From the NCBI RefSeq assembly GCF_018449435.1, contig NZ_JAHCMU010000024.1:1-62089 (forward strand): a stretch of 62,089 nt of DNA, read 5' to 3'. The stretch comes from Flagellimonas sp. 389 (GTDB lineage: Bacteria; Bacteroidota; Bacteroidia; Flavobacteriales; Flavobacteriaceae). This document shows, one piece after another, positions 27,466-36,726 of the stretch. The position numbers and the translations under genes were made by a program. A model generated the notes under the pieces. It saw only the letters and a list, made by a program, of their open reading frames with translations. It searched no databases and had not been told where the DNA came from. How positions within the stretch are numbered: position 1 is the stretch's first letter; every line of letters starts with the position of its first letter.

Positions 27466-28507
27466 TGACTTTCGTCGTATCTCTTTCTATCAACTCGGTA
27501 TCAATAAGATAGGTTGAAAATTGGGTTTGATCTTCTTTTGAGTCAAGACTATCCAACAAGATTTTAGCTGCCATTTCACCCATCTGAATTCCATTTTGTT
27601 TGATTGTTGTAAGGCTGGGTCGTGAGTGCCTGGATAAAATCCCATCAGAAAAACTAATTACCGAAAGATCATCTGGAATCCCCAAGCTTCTCATTCTAGC
27701 AACATTCAACACGGTAATAGCATATATTTCGTTAACGGCAAAAACACCATCTATTTCGGGGAAAGCATCCAGTTTTCTTCTAATTTCTTCATCCAAGAAA
27801 ATTTGGTAATCATCCATGCCTCCTCTATCATCAACCTTTACTATCAATTCTTCTCGAATTGGGATATCATGTTCACGCAAAACCTCCAAATATCCCTCTG
27901 TACGCAATTTACCAATATTGATGTAGTCCTGGGTAGTCAATAAAAGTATGTTATTACATCCGGTTCTTAACAAATGCTCAACAGCTGTTTTGGCCGCCTT
28001 TTTATCATCGATAATAACCTTGTCACATTCCAATCCTTTGGCAACCCTATCGAACATAACAATAGGTATTCCTTGGCTTATAGATTCACGAAAATGATGG
28101 TATTCTTGATGAAACAACGTATCTTTTGAGAGCGAAATAATAAAGCCATCAATACCACCGTCCACCATAAGGTCCATATTGATGATTTCTTTTTCCATAG
28201 ACTCACTGGAGACACTTATAATTACATTGTATCCCCTGGAATTCGCCACTTTTTCAATACCACTTATCACCTTGGCGAAGAAGAAATGAACAATTTCCGG
28301 TATGATCAAACCAATGGTCTTGCTCTTATTGTTCTTTAGGTTAAGGGCGATACTGTTGGGCCTATAGTTGTACAATTTGGCAAAAGCCTGAATTTTATCT
28401 CTATTCTCCTGGCTTATCTCTTTGTTGTTATGAAGTGCCTTCGAAACTGTTGAAATAGATACCCCCAGTTCACTGGCAATTTTCTTCAAGGTCATTCTGG
28501 GTTTCAT
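27458..28507 (-). CDS. LacI-family transcriptional regulator of the alpha-glucan locus
   Basis: This 349-residue protein has an N-terminal LacI helix-turn-helix (LKKIASELGVSISTVSKALHN), the hinge near residue 55 (YRPNSIALNLKN) and a periplasmic-binding-protein-like sensor domain (about 65-345). Such regulators bind an oligosaccharide or its product. It is divergent from susC over 224 bases that contain three AACGT-cored sites, and is followed by the GH13 gene. Control of the starch genes is inferred from position; the effector, probably maltose or a derivative, is not shown. Confidence 0.93.
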   Translation of the reverse strand: MKPRMTLKKIASELGVSISTVSKALHNNKEISQENRDKIQAFAKLYNYRPNSIALNLKNNKSKTIGLIIPEIVHFFFAKVISGIEKVANSRGYNVIISVSSESMEKEIINMDLMVDGGIDGFIISLSKDTLFHQEYHHFRESISQGIPIVMFDRVAKGLECDKVIIDDKKAAKTAVEHLLRTGCNNILLLTTQDYINIGKLRTEGYLEVLREHDIPIREELIVKVDDRGGMDDYQIFLDEEIRRKLDAFPEIDGVFAVNEIYAITVLNVARMRSLGIPDDLSVISFSDGILSRHSRPSLTTIKQNGIQMGEMAAKILLDSLDSKEDQTQFSTYLIDTELIERDTTKVIV

Positions 28508-28564
28508 GAAAAATTATGGATTTAATAATTTAACCTAGGCATTATTTTCATACCAATTTTTATC

Positions 28565-28639
28565 CAAACGTTATTTTAACTATTCTTTAAATTGAAAGTT
28601 ATCAACCAGAAAACGTTGTAAGTGAGCACAGGCAACGTC
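28565..28639. promoter_or_regulatory. Candidate LacI operators upstream of susC
   Basis: Three AACGT cores lie between lacI and susC: AACGTT at 28567-28572 (in CAAACGTTA), AACGTT at 28612-28617 (in AAAACGTTGT) and AACGTC at 28634-28639. The centres are 45 and 22 bases apart, near whole helical turns. LacI-family operators usually have a central CG in such a palindrome. Confidence 0.35.
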
Positions 28640-28667
28640 TGTCATGTTTTTTAAGATAAATTTTACA

Positions 28668-28675
28668 TACTTTTC
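28668..28675 (+). promoter_or_regulatory. Weak -7 box of the susC promoter
   Basis: TACTTTTC differs from TAnnTTTG in its last base; no -33 TTTG precedes it. The leader to the ATG at 28732 is about 50 bases. The weak match fits a promoter needing an activator. Confidence 0.25.
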
Positions 28676-28731
28676 GATACATATTTCAAGGTATTTTAAC
28701 ATTTATTTATAAACTACAACTCAATGACTCT

Positions 28732-31689
28732 ATGAAAATACTACAAAAGTTTCTTCTAGTACTCTTATTTGGTTTTCCCATAGGTGTTTTGGCTCAGATT
28801 TCTGTATCTGGTACGGTAATCGACCAAACAACTGGACTTCCCCTTCCTGGGGCAAGTGTGGTGATCAAGGGAACCTCAACAGGTACTACGACAGATTTTG
28901 ATGGACTTTACCAGATTACCGCCAATACAGGTGACGTACTACAATTTTCTTACGTTGGTTTCAGTATTTTGGAACTGACCGTAGAAGGACCAACGCTGGA
29001 TGCCGCCCTTTCGGAAGACACACAGATGTTGGATGAAATCGTGGTTATCGGTTACGGTACCACTACTAAGAAGGATGCAACCGGTGCCGTTGTCGGTGTA
29101 ACCGAAAAAGAGCTTAACCAAGGTTTTATCGCATCACCGCAAGATTTATTAATTGGTAAAGCTGCGGGTGTAAATATTACCACCAACGGTGGTGCTCCAG
29201 GTAGCGGTAGCCAGATTCGTATAAGGGGTGGTTCCTCTTTGGATGCTAGCAATGACCCTTTGATCATTATTGATGGGGTGCCGCTGGATAGCCCAGGTCT
29301 AGATGAACAACGAAACTCGGGTTCCAGAAACGTTTTTGATTTCGTAAACCCAAACGATATTAGCTCGTTCTCTATTTTGAAAGATGCATCAGCCACTGCA
29401 ATTTATGGATCAAGAGCATCGAATGGTGTTATCATCATTACCACTAAGAAAGGTAAAACGGGCGAGCTTAAATTCTCGCTTAATACTTCAGCTTCGGTAA
29501 ACACGCTTAGCAATACGATAGAGGTTTTCAGCGCAGCGGATTATCGTGAAATCATAGCGGACCGTTTTCCTAATCGAGTAGCGGACTTAGGTTCTGCAAA
29601 TACAAACTGGCAAGAACAAATTTTTGAAACAGCCTTGGGTTCTGATACTAATTTTAGCGTATCTGGTGGTATTATGGGAATTCCTTTTAGAGCTTCGGTC
29701 GGGTATACACAACAAGACGGTATCCTTAGGTCGGAAGCTCTTGAACGTACGACTGCATCTATAAATCTAACCCCACGACTTTTTGATGATAAGTTGAAAA
29801 TAGAATTAAATGCAAGGGGAGCCTATACCGAAAATAACTTTGCAGATACTGGTGCTATAAATAGTGCCTTAGAGTTTGACCCAACTCAACCTGTGTTTGA
29901 TTCTTCGCTACCAGCAGGTCTTTTTGACTACTATGAAGAGGATGGATCGGCTACCACGAATACCATAACAAACCCAGTGGCACAGTTGACACTTAGGGAC
30001 AACCAAGCCATAGCAAGAAGATTCGTGGGTAATGCCAAGTTTGATTACAACTTGCATTTCTTCCCAGATATTACAGCCACATTGAATTTAGGTATTGACA
30101 AGTCTATAGGTGATGGTACCGACTTTCAACCACCTACCATATCCTCACAATTATTGGAAGGTGGTAGAACACGAAACTTTGAGCAAGATGAGGAAAACAA
30201 ATTAATGGATTTGTACTTCAAATATGCCAAGAATCTGGATAAGATAGACTCACGCTTAGATCTTACCGCAGGTTACTCCTATCAAAATTTTTATGAAGAC
30301 CGTATGAGTGTAGACTTAAGAGGTGATGGTATTGGAGGACCTTTGGTCATAAAAACAATTCTGGAGAGTAATATACAATCGTTTTTTGGTCGTTTTAACT
30401 ACACGTTTAAAGACAAATACCTGCTTACCCTAACCTATAGAAGGGATGGTTCATCAAGATTTGGTGGGGACAATCGTTGGGGTAACTTCCCTGCAGCTGC
30501 CTTTGCTTGGAATGTAAGTGACGAAAATTTCTTAAAAGATTCCAAAACACTATCCAACTTAAAACTAAGATTGGGCTGGGGTATTACCGGGCAACAAGAT
30601 GTATTGCAAGGAACGGACACACAACCTTATCTTCCACAATTCTCACCAAGTCAAAATGGAGCTTCAGGGCAATTGGGTGGTTTTGTGACCACTTTACGTG
30701 CACAACCGTTCGATGCAAACATAAAATGGGAAGAGACGACAACTTATAATGTTGGGTTGGATTATGGTCTGTTCAATGACCGAATCACAGGTGCCATAGA
30801 ATTATATTACAGGGAAACAGAAGATTTACTAAGTACCGTAAACGTAGCGGCAGGTAGTAACCTCACCAACCGCCTACCAACAAACATAGGAAGTCTTACC
30901 AACAGGGGTGCAGAATTCTTCGTAAATGCTGCTGTATTCGAGACCGAAGACTTTTCTTGGAATCTTGGATTCAACCTTGCATACAATGAAAATGAAGTTG
31001 ACCGCTTGTTCCAAACTGGAAACGAACCTGGAACTGGCATACCCGTTTCCGGAACATCGCTTATTGGAATTGGTGGAGATGATGGAGCGCAATGGCATAT
31101 CGTTGGACAGCCCACCAGAAGTTACTTTGTTTTTGAACAAGTTTACGATGAGAATGGTATCCCCTTGGAAGGAGTCGTAAGAGATTTGAACAATGATGGG
31201 CAAATCAACGATTTGGACAGAAGAGCTTACAAACAATCAGCACCATTGGTCACGCTGGGACTGAACAGTAGGTTCAATTACAAACAATGGGACTTTAGCT
31301 TTTCCGCGCGTGCCAATTACGGAAATTATAATTACAATGGTATTGACCTTAATAGAGGAAATTTCAGAAACCTTAATATAGGACAAGACTTGAGGAACGT
31401 GGCAACTTCGGTTCTGCGCTCAAATTTTGAAGGAACCAGAGATGAGATAACCTTCTCTGACTATTATGTGCAGGATGCTTCATTCATACGCATGGACAAT
31501 ATGACATTAGGATACACTGTAGACAAACTATGGAAAGAAAACACTCGGATGCGAATATTCAGCACCCTACAGAATGTATTTGTCATAACGGACTATGATG
31601 GACTTGACCCAGAAATCACAAATGGTATAGATAACAATGTTTACCCTAGACCTTTTACGGTACAAGTTGGATTATCATTGGACTTTTAA
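28732..31689 (+). CDS. susC: SusC/RagA-type TonB-dependent oligosaccharide transporter
   Basis: This 985-residue outer-membrane protein takes alpha-glucan oligosaccharides into the periplasm using TonB energy. It has a signal peptide, a carboxypeptidase-regulatory-like domain (about 25-100; SVSGTVIDQTTGLPLPGAS), a TonB-box-like DEIVVIGYG, a plug domain (about 120-230; RIRGGSSLDASNDPLIIIDG) and a 22-strand barrel ending VQVGLSLDF. It is the first gene of susC-susD-susE-amylase, with gaps of about 10 bases. The maltodextrin substrate is inferred from the flanking GH13 genes. Confidence 0.96.
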   Translation: MKILQKFLLVLLFGFPIGVLAQISVSGTVIDQTTGLPLPGASVVIKGTSTGTTTDFDGLYQITANTGDVLQFSYVGFSILELTVEGPTLDAALSEDTQMLDEIVVIGYGTTTKKDATGAVVGVTEKELNQGFIASPQDLLIGKAAGVNITTNGGAPGSGSQIRIRGGSSLDASNDPLIIIDGVPLDSPGLDEQRNSGSRNVFDFVNPNDISSFSILKDASATAIYGSRASNGVIIITTKKGKTGELKFSLNTSASVNTLSNTIEVFSAADYREIIADRFPNRVADLGSANTNWQEQIFETALGSDTNFSVSGGIMGIPFRASVGYTQQDGILRSEALERTTASINLTPRLFDDKLKIELNARGAYTENNFADTGAINSALEFDPTQPVFDSSLPAGLFDYYEEDGSATTNTITNPVAQLTLRDNQAIARRFVGNAKFDYNLHFFPDITATLNLGIDKSIGDGTDFQPPTISSQLLEGGRTRNFEQDEENKLMDLYFKYAKNLDKIDSRLDLTAGYSYQNFYEDRMSVDLRGDGIGGPLVIKTILESNIQSFFGRFNYTFKDKYLLTLTYRRDGSSRFGGDNRWGNFPAAAFAWNVSDENFLKDSKTLSNLKLRLGWGITGQQDVLQGTDTQPYLPQFSPSQNGASGQLGGFVTTLRAQPFDANIKWEETTTYNVGLDYGLFNDRITGAIELYYRETEDLLSTVNVAAGSNLTNRLPTNIGSLTNRGAEFFVNAAVFETEDFSWNLGFNLAYNENEVDRLFQTGNEPGTGIPVSGTSLIGIGGDDGAQWHIVGQPTRSYFVFEQVYDENGIPLEGVVRDLNNDGQINDLDRRAYKQSAPLVTLGLNSRFNYKQWDFSFSARANYGNYNYNGIDLNRGNFRNLNIGQDLRNVATSVLRSNFEGTRDEITFSDYYVQDASFIRMDNMTLGYTVDKLWKENTRMRIFSTLQNVFVITDYDGLDPEITNGIDNNVYPRPFTVQVGLSLDF

Positions 31690-31698
31690 TAAAAAAAC

Positions 31699-33321
31699 AT
31701 GAAGAACATGAAAATCAATAATATATATCGATTATTTTTTATCCTTATCATGGCTACCGCTATAAATAGTTGTACCGATGATTTGGACAATATCAACACA
31801 ATCAACATCAATTCTGAAAATGCTTTTGATGACCCAGCAAGTTATTTACAATTTTTATCCAAAATCTACGCTGGCCTATCGGTCACAGGCCAACAAGGAC
31901 CTTCGGGCCAAGGAGATTTAATTGGTTTTGACGAAGGTAACTCGCAATACATGCGCACGTACTTCTATTTAAACGAAGTTACCGCAGATGCCGTAAAATG
32001 GCGGTATGATGATGCAGGCCTTGCTGAATTGTTGGTAAACGAATGGACTGCGGACAATGACGTAATCTCTGTTGTATACAATAGGTTAATTTTCCAGGTC
32101 ACCCAAGCCAACGAATTTTTGAGACAGACCGAACAATCCGTTTTGGATAGCAGAAACGTTCCTGCAGATATTCAGACCGAAATAGGATTCTATCGTGCTG
32201 AAGCCAGATTCCTAAGAGCTTTAAGCTATTACCATGGATTGGAACTTTTTGGCGGAAACATTCCTTTTGTTACAGAAGAAAATCTACCCGGGGCCTTTTT
32301 TCCAGAGCAGACCAATGCGGTTGACCTATTCAATTACATTGAATCTGAATTAATTGAAATCGCAGATCTCTTGGTACCCGCGAGACAAAATGATTATGGC
32401 AGAGCGGATCAAGCTGCGGCATGGACCTTATTGGCGAGATTATACTTAAATGCGGAAGCGTATATTGATCAAAACAGATATAGTGACTGTATCAGTTTTT
32501 GTGAAAGAATAATAGGTGCCGGATATTCACTGGAACCCAATTACAACGAACTTTTCTTGGCTGACAATCACACGGCTGAAGGAATCATCTTTCCAGTGAC
32601 GAATGACGGAATCGAGACACAATCCTTTGGATACATGTTTATTATGGTCAATGGCACCTTGGATGCAAATATCAATGCTTCAGGTGATTTTGGTGCCAAT
32701 ACTGGTGGATTTGCCGGACTAACTTGCAAGGAAAGTTTTGTTCGCTTATTTGAGTTTCCAGGTGATGATCCATTTCAGGATAGTCCAGACATAAGAGCCT
32801 CATTCTTTTTTAAGGATGGACATTCTCTAGAGTTGACCTCACCACCTACCGGAAGTGATTTTCAAGAAGGATTTGGTTACACAAAATTTAGAAACATAAG
32901 TTCAACCGGAGTTCCAGGACAGGACAACAGCTATCCAGATATCGATATGCCTTACTTCCGTCTGGCAGATGTATACCTTATGTACGCAGAAGCAGTGCTT
33001 AGAGGCGGCGGTGGAGATCAAAGTACAGCGTTAACATACGTAAACGAAATAAGACAAAGAGCGTATGGAGACACTTCTGGGAATGTAGCTTCTTTGGACC
33101 TTCAATTTATTCTTGATGAAAGAGGCAGGGAACTTGGATGGGAAGGTTACCGAAGAACAGATTTGGTTCGCTTTGGACAGTTTACGGGCAACACCTATTT
33201 ATGGGACTGGAAAGGCGGATTGGAAAACGGTACATCCATACCGGCTCACTTTGATATTTTTCCACTACCAGCGGGAGATTTAAATGCAAACCCCAATCTA
33301 GACCAAAATCCAAATTATTAA
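31699..33321 (+). CDS. susD: SusD/RagB-type surface starch-binding lipoprotein
   Basis: This 540-residue lipoprotein (lipobox NSC near residue 25) forms the lid of the SusC transporter at the cell surface. It has the TPR-like SusD fold: the N-terminal DDPASYLQFLSKIYAGL, the FYRAEARFLRALSYYHGLELFG helix pair, and the C-terminal LDERGRELGWEGYRRTDLVRFGQF motif, ending with FPLPAGDLNANPNL as usual. Either of two close ATGs (31699 or 31708) could start it. It is co-transcribed with susC. Confidence 0.96.
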   Translation: MKNMKINNIYRLFFILIMATAINSCTDDLDNINTININSENAFDDPASYLQFLSKIYAGLSVTGQQGPSGQGDLIGFDEGNSQYMRTYFYLNEVTADAVKWRYDDAGLAELLVNEWTADNDVISVVYNRLIFQVTQANEFLRQTEQSVLDSRNVPADIQTEIGFYRAEARFLRALSYYHGLELFGGNIPFVTEENLPGAFFPEQTNAVDLFNYIESELIEIADLLVPARQNDYGRADQAAAWTLLARLYLNAEAYIDQNRYSDCISFCERIIGAGYSLEPNYNELFLADNHTAEGIIFPVTNDGIETQSFGYMFIMVNGTLDANINASGDFGANTGGFAGLTCKESFVRLFEFPGDDPFQDSPDIRASFFFKDGHSLELTSPPTGSDFQEGFGYTKFRNISSTGVPGQDNSYPDIDMPYFRLADVYLMYAEAVLRGGGGDQSTALTYVNEIRQRAYGDTSGNVASLDLQFILDERGRELGWEGYRRTDLVRFGQFTGNTYLWDWKGGLENGTSIPAHFDIFPLPAGDLNANPNLDQNPNY

Positions 33322-33339
33322 TCCTAAAAATTGTTTTTG

Positions 33340-34488
33340 ATGATGAAATATTTAGCAAAATTTTTGACATTAGTTTTAGTTTTTTCCTTCATTGGATGTG
33401 ATGATGACGATCCAACAATAATAGCATCCGCGGTTGCACCGCCAACCATTTCTTCCGAATTAAATGGAAGTACGGTTGTATTGACTGAAGCAACTTCAAA
33501 TAATATTGCGGTTACCTTCACTTGGTCACCTGCAGATTTTGACGTTACTACTGTAGAAAATTATGAACTTTTGATGGGCATGGCCGGTAATGAATTTGCT
33601 ACCCAACATAGCTTTGGGACTACAAGCAATACCTTTGTATCCATAACCGCTGGTGATTTTAACAATCTGCTAGCTGACCCTGATATCTTTAACCAAACGG
33701 TAATGAGAGATGCTGATGACAATATCATCCCTGCACAGATGGAAGCTAAAGTAGTAGCTTCACTTGGAAGTCTGGAAATGGAATCTGATGTTATTACGTT
33801 TAGCGTCGTACCTTTTGAATTGAGCGTACCACCACCATTAGAAGACTTTTTTGTAGTAGGAAGCTTTCTTGCAGCAGGTGGTTACGGGATTGATTGGAAC
33901 GCACCCGATGGCGTACAGATTGTAGCAACCCAGGAAGATGAAGTGAATTTTGAAGGATTTGTGTATATGCCTGATGATGGTTCGCAATTTAAGTTCTTAC
34001 CGACCAACGAGAATTTTGATGGCGATTATGGCGACACCGGTGACACTGATGGATCATTCTCTGGTACCTTAGAGCAAGATGGAGAGGTAAACTGTGGCAC
34101 ACCAGATGGTACGGGAGGCTATTATCTTATCCGCATGGACATAGAAGGCTTGACCTATTCTTTAGAAAAAACCTCTTGGGCAGTTACAGGAGAAGCTACG
34201 CCTAATGGATGGCCAGATGATGACAACGACCCTGTAGGAACGGCAGATCAGGATATGACTTACGACCCAGCGACCAAAACGTGGTTCATAGATGTAAACT
34301 TAGTACCTGGTGAGTTCAAGTTTAGGGCAAACGATGCTTGGGACCTAAATATTGGAGCAGATAATAATGGTGATGGTTCTTTGGACTTTGGTGGTGACAA
34401 CTTTAGTATTGATGCTGGGGGAAGTTATAGAGTAGTACTAGATCTTAGCAATTCAAGACAGTACACCTATTCAGTAACACCAAATTAA
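33340..34488 (+). CDS. susE: SusE/SusF-like starch-binding lipoprotein
   Basis: This lipoprotein of about 382 residues has its lipobox at FIGC followed by an Asp run (DDDDP), a signal for surface export in Bacteroidota. An N-terminal SusE Ig-like domain (about 35-155, FTWSPADF...) is followed by two starch-binding modules (about 160-265 and 270-382; FFVVGSF...GIDWNAPDG, WAVTGEATPNGWP). The frame opens at TTG 33331 but ATG 33340 is the better start. It would hold alpha-glucan near the SusCD transporter. SusE is the best name; SusF is a close alternative. Confidence 0.88.
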   Translation: MMKYLAKFLTLVLVFSFIGCDDDDPTIIASAVAPPTISSELNGSTVVLTEATSNNIAVTFTWSPADFDVTTVENYELLMGMAGNEFATQHSFGTTSNTFVSITAGDFNNLLADPDIFNQTVMRDADDNIIPAQMEAKVVASLGSLEMESDVITFSVVPFELSVPPPLEDFFVVGSFLAAGGYGIDWNAPDGVQIVATQEDEVNFEGFVYMPDDGSQFKFLPTNENFDGDYGDTGDTDGSFSGTLEQDGEVNCGTPDGTGGYYLIRMDIEGLTYSLEKTSWAVTGEATPNGWPDDDNDPVGTADQDMTYDPATKTWFIDVNLVPGEFKFRANDAWDLNIGADNNGDGSLDFGGDNFSIDAGGSYRVVLDLSNSRQYTYSVTPN

Positions 34489-34495
34489 GATTAAA

Positions 34496-35950
34496 ATGAA
34501 AAATCCAATAAATTCTTTTTTTGGTTCTCGAACGCATATTTTTATTAAAGGGATTCTAACTGCATACTGTGTTTTATTGTTTTCATGTTCAGATTCGTTC
34601 GATCAACCTAATGGGTTGGTAGATGAAGCAGTAAACAATAATGAAGAGGTGTCAGAAGGTCAGGACTTAACGGCCTTCCTTAATGGAAATGGTGTTATGA
34701 TGCAAGCGTTTTATTGGGATGTGGAACCACGTTTTGAATGGTGGGACCTTATTGCCGATAAAACAGATGAGTGGGCTGCCGCAGGTATTGACAGAATCTG
34801 GTTGCCCCCAGTATCTAAAGGACAAGCTGGCGAATTTTCTATGGGGTATGATCCATCCGATTATTACGACTTAGGCGAGTACTTTCAACATGGAACGCTA
34901 GAGACTAGGTTTGGTTCCCGTGAAGAGTTAGACAATCTCATTGCAAAAGCGCATGAGAACGATATCGAAGTAATTGCCGATATCGTTATGGGTCATAATA
35001 GCGGTGGTGGTCTGGAATACAATCCATACAGGGATAAGGATACCTATACACTTTTTAACGAAGAGAACGGAAATGCCTCTGGACTGTTCAATAGAAACTA
35101 TGAGGATTTCCATCCAAATAGTGTTCGTGAAAGCGATGAAGAAGCACTATTTTTTGAAGAACAGGATTTATCCCATGTTCGGGAAAATGTACAAAACTGG
35201 TTATGGAAATTTGATAATTCCGTAGCCAAGTACTACAAAAACACCGTTGGTTTTGACGGCTGGCGTTTTGACTACGTAAAAAGTTTTAGCGCGGAATACG
35301 TAGACGCTTGGGTAAGCGAAGTTGGCGGATGGTCCGTAGGGGAATTTTTCGATGGAAATGCCAACTTGGTAAGAGAATGGGTCGCAGCAGCGGGAGTGAA
35401 CGCATTCGATTTTCCATGCCTTTTCCAAATGCGGGATGCCTTCAGCCAAAACGATCTTACCATTTTACAAAATGGCGATATGCTTTGGAAAACGAATCCG
35501 GAAGATGCGGTAACATTCGTAGCCAATCACGACACGGATAGGGAGCCAGTTATAGAAGAAGAATACAAACTTTACGCATATTCTTACATTCTTACCCATC
35601 CAGGGTATCCTACAATTTTTTATCTGGATTATGAGAATGAGGAATTCAAGCAGAAACTACAACAACTTATCTTGATAAACCGTAGTATCGCCACAGGCGA
35701 TGTTGAGGTACTTTATGCAGATGAAGATGAGTATATAGCATCAAGAAAAGGAAACGGTGACAATCCTGGACTGGTATTGTACATTAATACAAATGGACTT
35801 GAATTGAACAGGCAGGTCCCAACACATTGGCTTGATACTGAATTGCATGATTACACAGGAGGTGTTACGACCTCTGTATCGGTTGATATCGATGGTGTGG
35901 CTACCTTAAAAGCCCCAGCAAACGGTTATGCCGTCTGGTCTATAAAATAA
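34496..35950 (+). CDS. GH13 alpha-amylase, outer-membrane lipoprotein
   Basis: This 484-residue lipoprotein (lipobox LLFSC, Cys31) should act at the cell surface on starch. The N-terminal GVMMQAFYWD strand and GIDRIWLPPVSK are typical of bacterial endo-acting amylases. The catalytic triad is Asp259 (DGWRFDYVKSF), Glu283 (SVGEFFDGN) and Asp346 (VANHDTDRE). It is the last gene of the susCDE operon, 7 bases after susE, and is followed by a strong shared hairpin. In this locus it plays the role of SusG. Endo-amylase specificity is inferred from the family. Confidence 0.93.
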   Translation: MKNPINSFFGSRTHIFIKGILTAYCVLLFSCSDSFDQPNGLVDEAVNNNEEVSEGQDLTAFLNGNGVMMQAFYWDVEPRFEWWDLIADKTDEWAAAGIDRIWLPPVSKGQAGEFSMGYDPSDYYDLGEYFQHGTLETRFGSREELDNLIAKAHENDIEVIADIVMGHNSGGGLEYNPYRDKDTYTLFNEENGNASGLFNRNYEDFHPNSVRESDEEALFFEEQDLSHVRENVQNWLWKFDNSVAKYYKNTVGFDGWRFDYVKSFSAEYVDAWVSEVGGWSVGEFFDGNANLVREWVAAAGVNAFDFPCLFQMRDAFSQNDLTILQNGDMLWKTNPEDAVTFVANHDTDREPVIEEEYKLYAYSYILTHPGYPTIFYLDYENEEFKQKLQQLILINRSIATGDVEVLYADEDEYIASRKGNGDNPGLVLYINTNGLELNRQVPTHWLDTELHDYTGGVTTSVSVDIDGVATLKAPANGYAVWSIK

Positions 35951-35975
35951 GTTTGAGTTAGCTTAGGAGTGGAAC

Positions 35976-36016
35976 GTACTTGTCCTTATTTTAAGGGCAA
36001 GTACACTACTTTTTTT
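35976..36016 (+). terminator. Terminator at the end of the starch operon
   Basis: The arms GTACTTGTCCTT and AAGGGCAAGTAC (12 bases, one G-T pair; 35976-35987 and 35993-36004) flank the loop ATTTT. CTAC and a run of seven T follow. It overlaps the last codons of rsmG on the other strand. Confidence 0.8.
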
Positions 36017-36612
36017 GTTTCAAAGAAATCCTCTTTAAAATACTCGTTCAAATCAAAAACCTGTACGGTTCGGTAATCCTTTAACTCTTCGGTCAAATCC
36101 CCACCCTTTAAATAAAGGATCCCGTTTTTCCGTTCATGGGCAGACTCTTTTTTTATCTTCCCTTTTGTCCAACGTACAAAAGTTGGCATGGCCGCAACCG
36201 CCCTGCTCACAATAAAATCGAACTTACCGTCCAAATCCTCGACCCGTGTGTGGATTGCCGTAACATTTTTAAGTTGGAGACCATCTATAACCTCCTGTAC
36301 TACTTTTATTTTTTTCCCTATGGCATCTACTAGCGTAAATTGGGTTTCGGGAAATAGAATCGCCAAAGGAATTCCCGGAAAACCTCCCCCGGTACCTACA
36401 TCCAAAACTGAAGCACCTTCGTTAAACTGTTGAATTTTTGCGATACCCAAGGAATGCAATACATGCCGTAGATACAATTCATCAATATCTTTTCTTGATA
36501 CTACATTTATTTTTTTGTTCCAATCTTGATATAAAGCCTCTAAACCAATTAAATGCTCTTTTTGGACATTGGTGAGGCTCGTAAAATAATTGAAGACCAA
36601 ATCTACATTCAT
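35986..36612 (-). CDS. rsmG: 16S rRNA (guanine(527)-N7)-methyltransferase
   Basis: RsmG/GidB methylates G527 of 16S rRNA in the cytoplasm. Starting at ATG 36612 (MNVDLVFNYF) it has 208 residues, the normal size; the frame continues 2 codons upstream to a TTG. SAM-binding motif I reads VLDVGTGGGFPGIPLAI. NVVSRKDIDELYLRHVLHSL and IVSRAVAAMPTFVRW are diagnostic. It is a single gene, divergent from the desaturase. The CAAAATTA at 36633-36640 is a -7 box on the minus strand. Confidence 0.95.
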   Translation of the reverse strand: MNVDLVFNYFTSLTNVQKEHLIGLEALYQDWNKKINVVSRKDIDELYLRHVLHSLGIAKIQQFNEGASVLDVGTGGGFPGIPLAILFPETQFTLVDAIGKKIKVVQEVIDGLQLKNVTAIHTRVEDLDGKFDFIVSRAVAAMPTFVRWTKGKIKKESAHERKNGILYLKGGDLTEELKDYRTVQVFDLNEYFKEDFFETKKVVYLPLK

Positions 36613-36632
36613 GTACAAGTTGTTAATTTCAA

Positions 36633-36640
36633 CAAAATTA
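36633..36640 (-). promoter_or_regulatory. -7 box of the rsmG promoter
   Basis: TAATTTTG on the minus strand fits TAnnTTTG and is 20 bases before the ATG at 36612. No -33 box is seen at the right distance. Confidence 0.35.
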
Positions 36641-36704
36641 ATACTTTTAGTGACCTTAACATCGTTTTCAGGGTAAGGAGACCAACTTGAGAAATGTATT
36701 TAAC

Positions 36705-36712
36705 TACCTTTG
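36705..36712 (+). promoter_or_regulatory. -7 box of the desaturase promoter
   Basis: TACCTTTG fits TAnnTTTG; a TTG at 36687-36689 is 15 bases upstream, slightly close for a -33 element. The ATG follows at 36727. Confidence 0.4.
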
Positions 36713-36726
36713 TAAAAAATTAAAAT

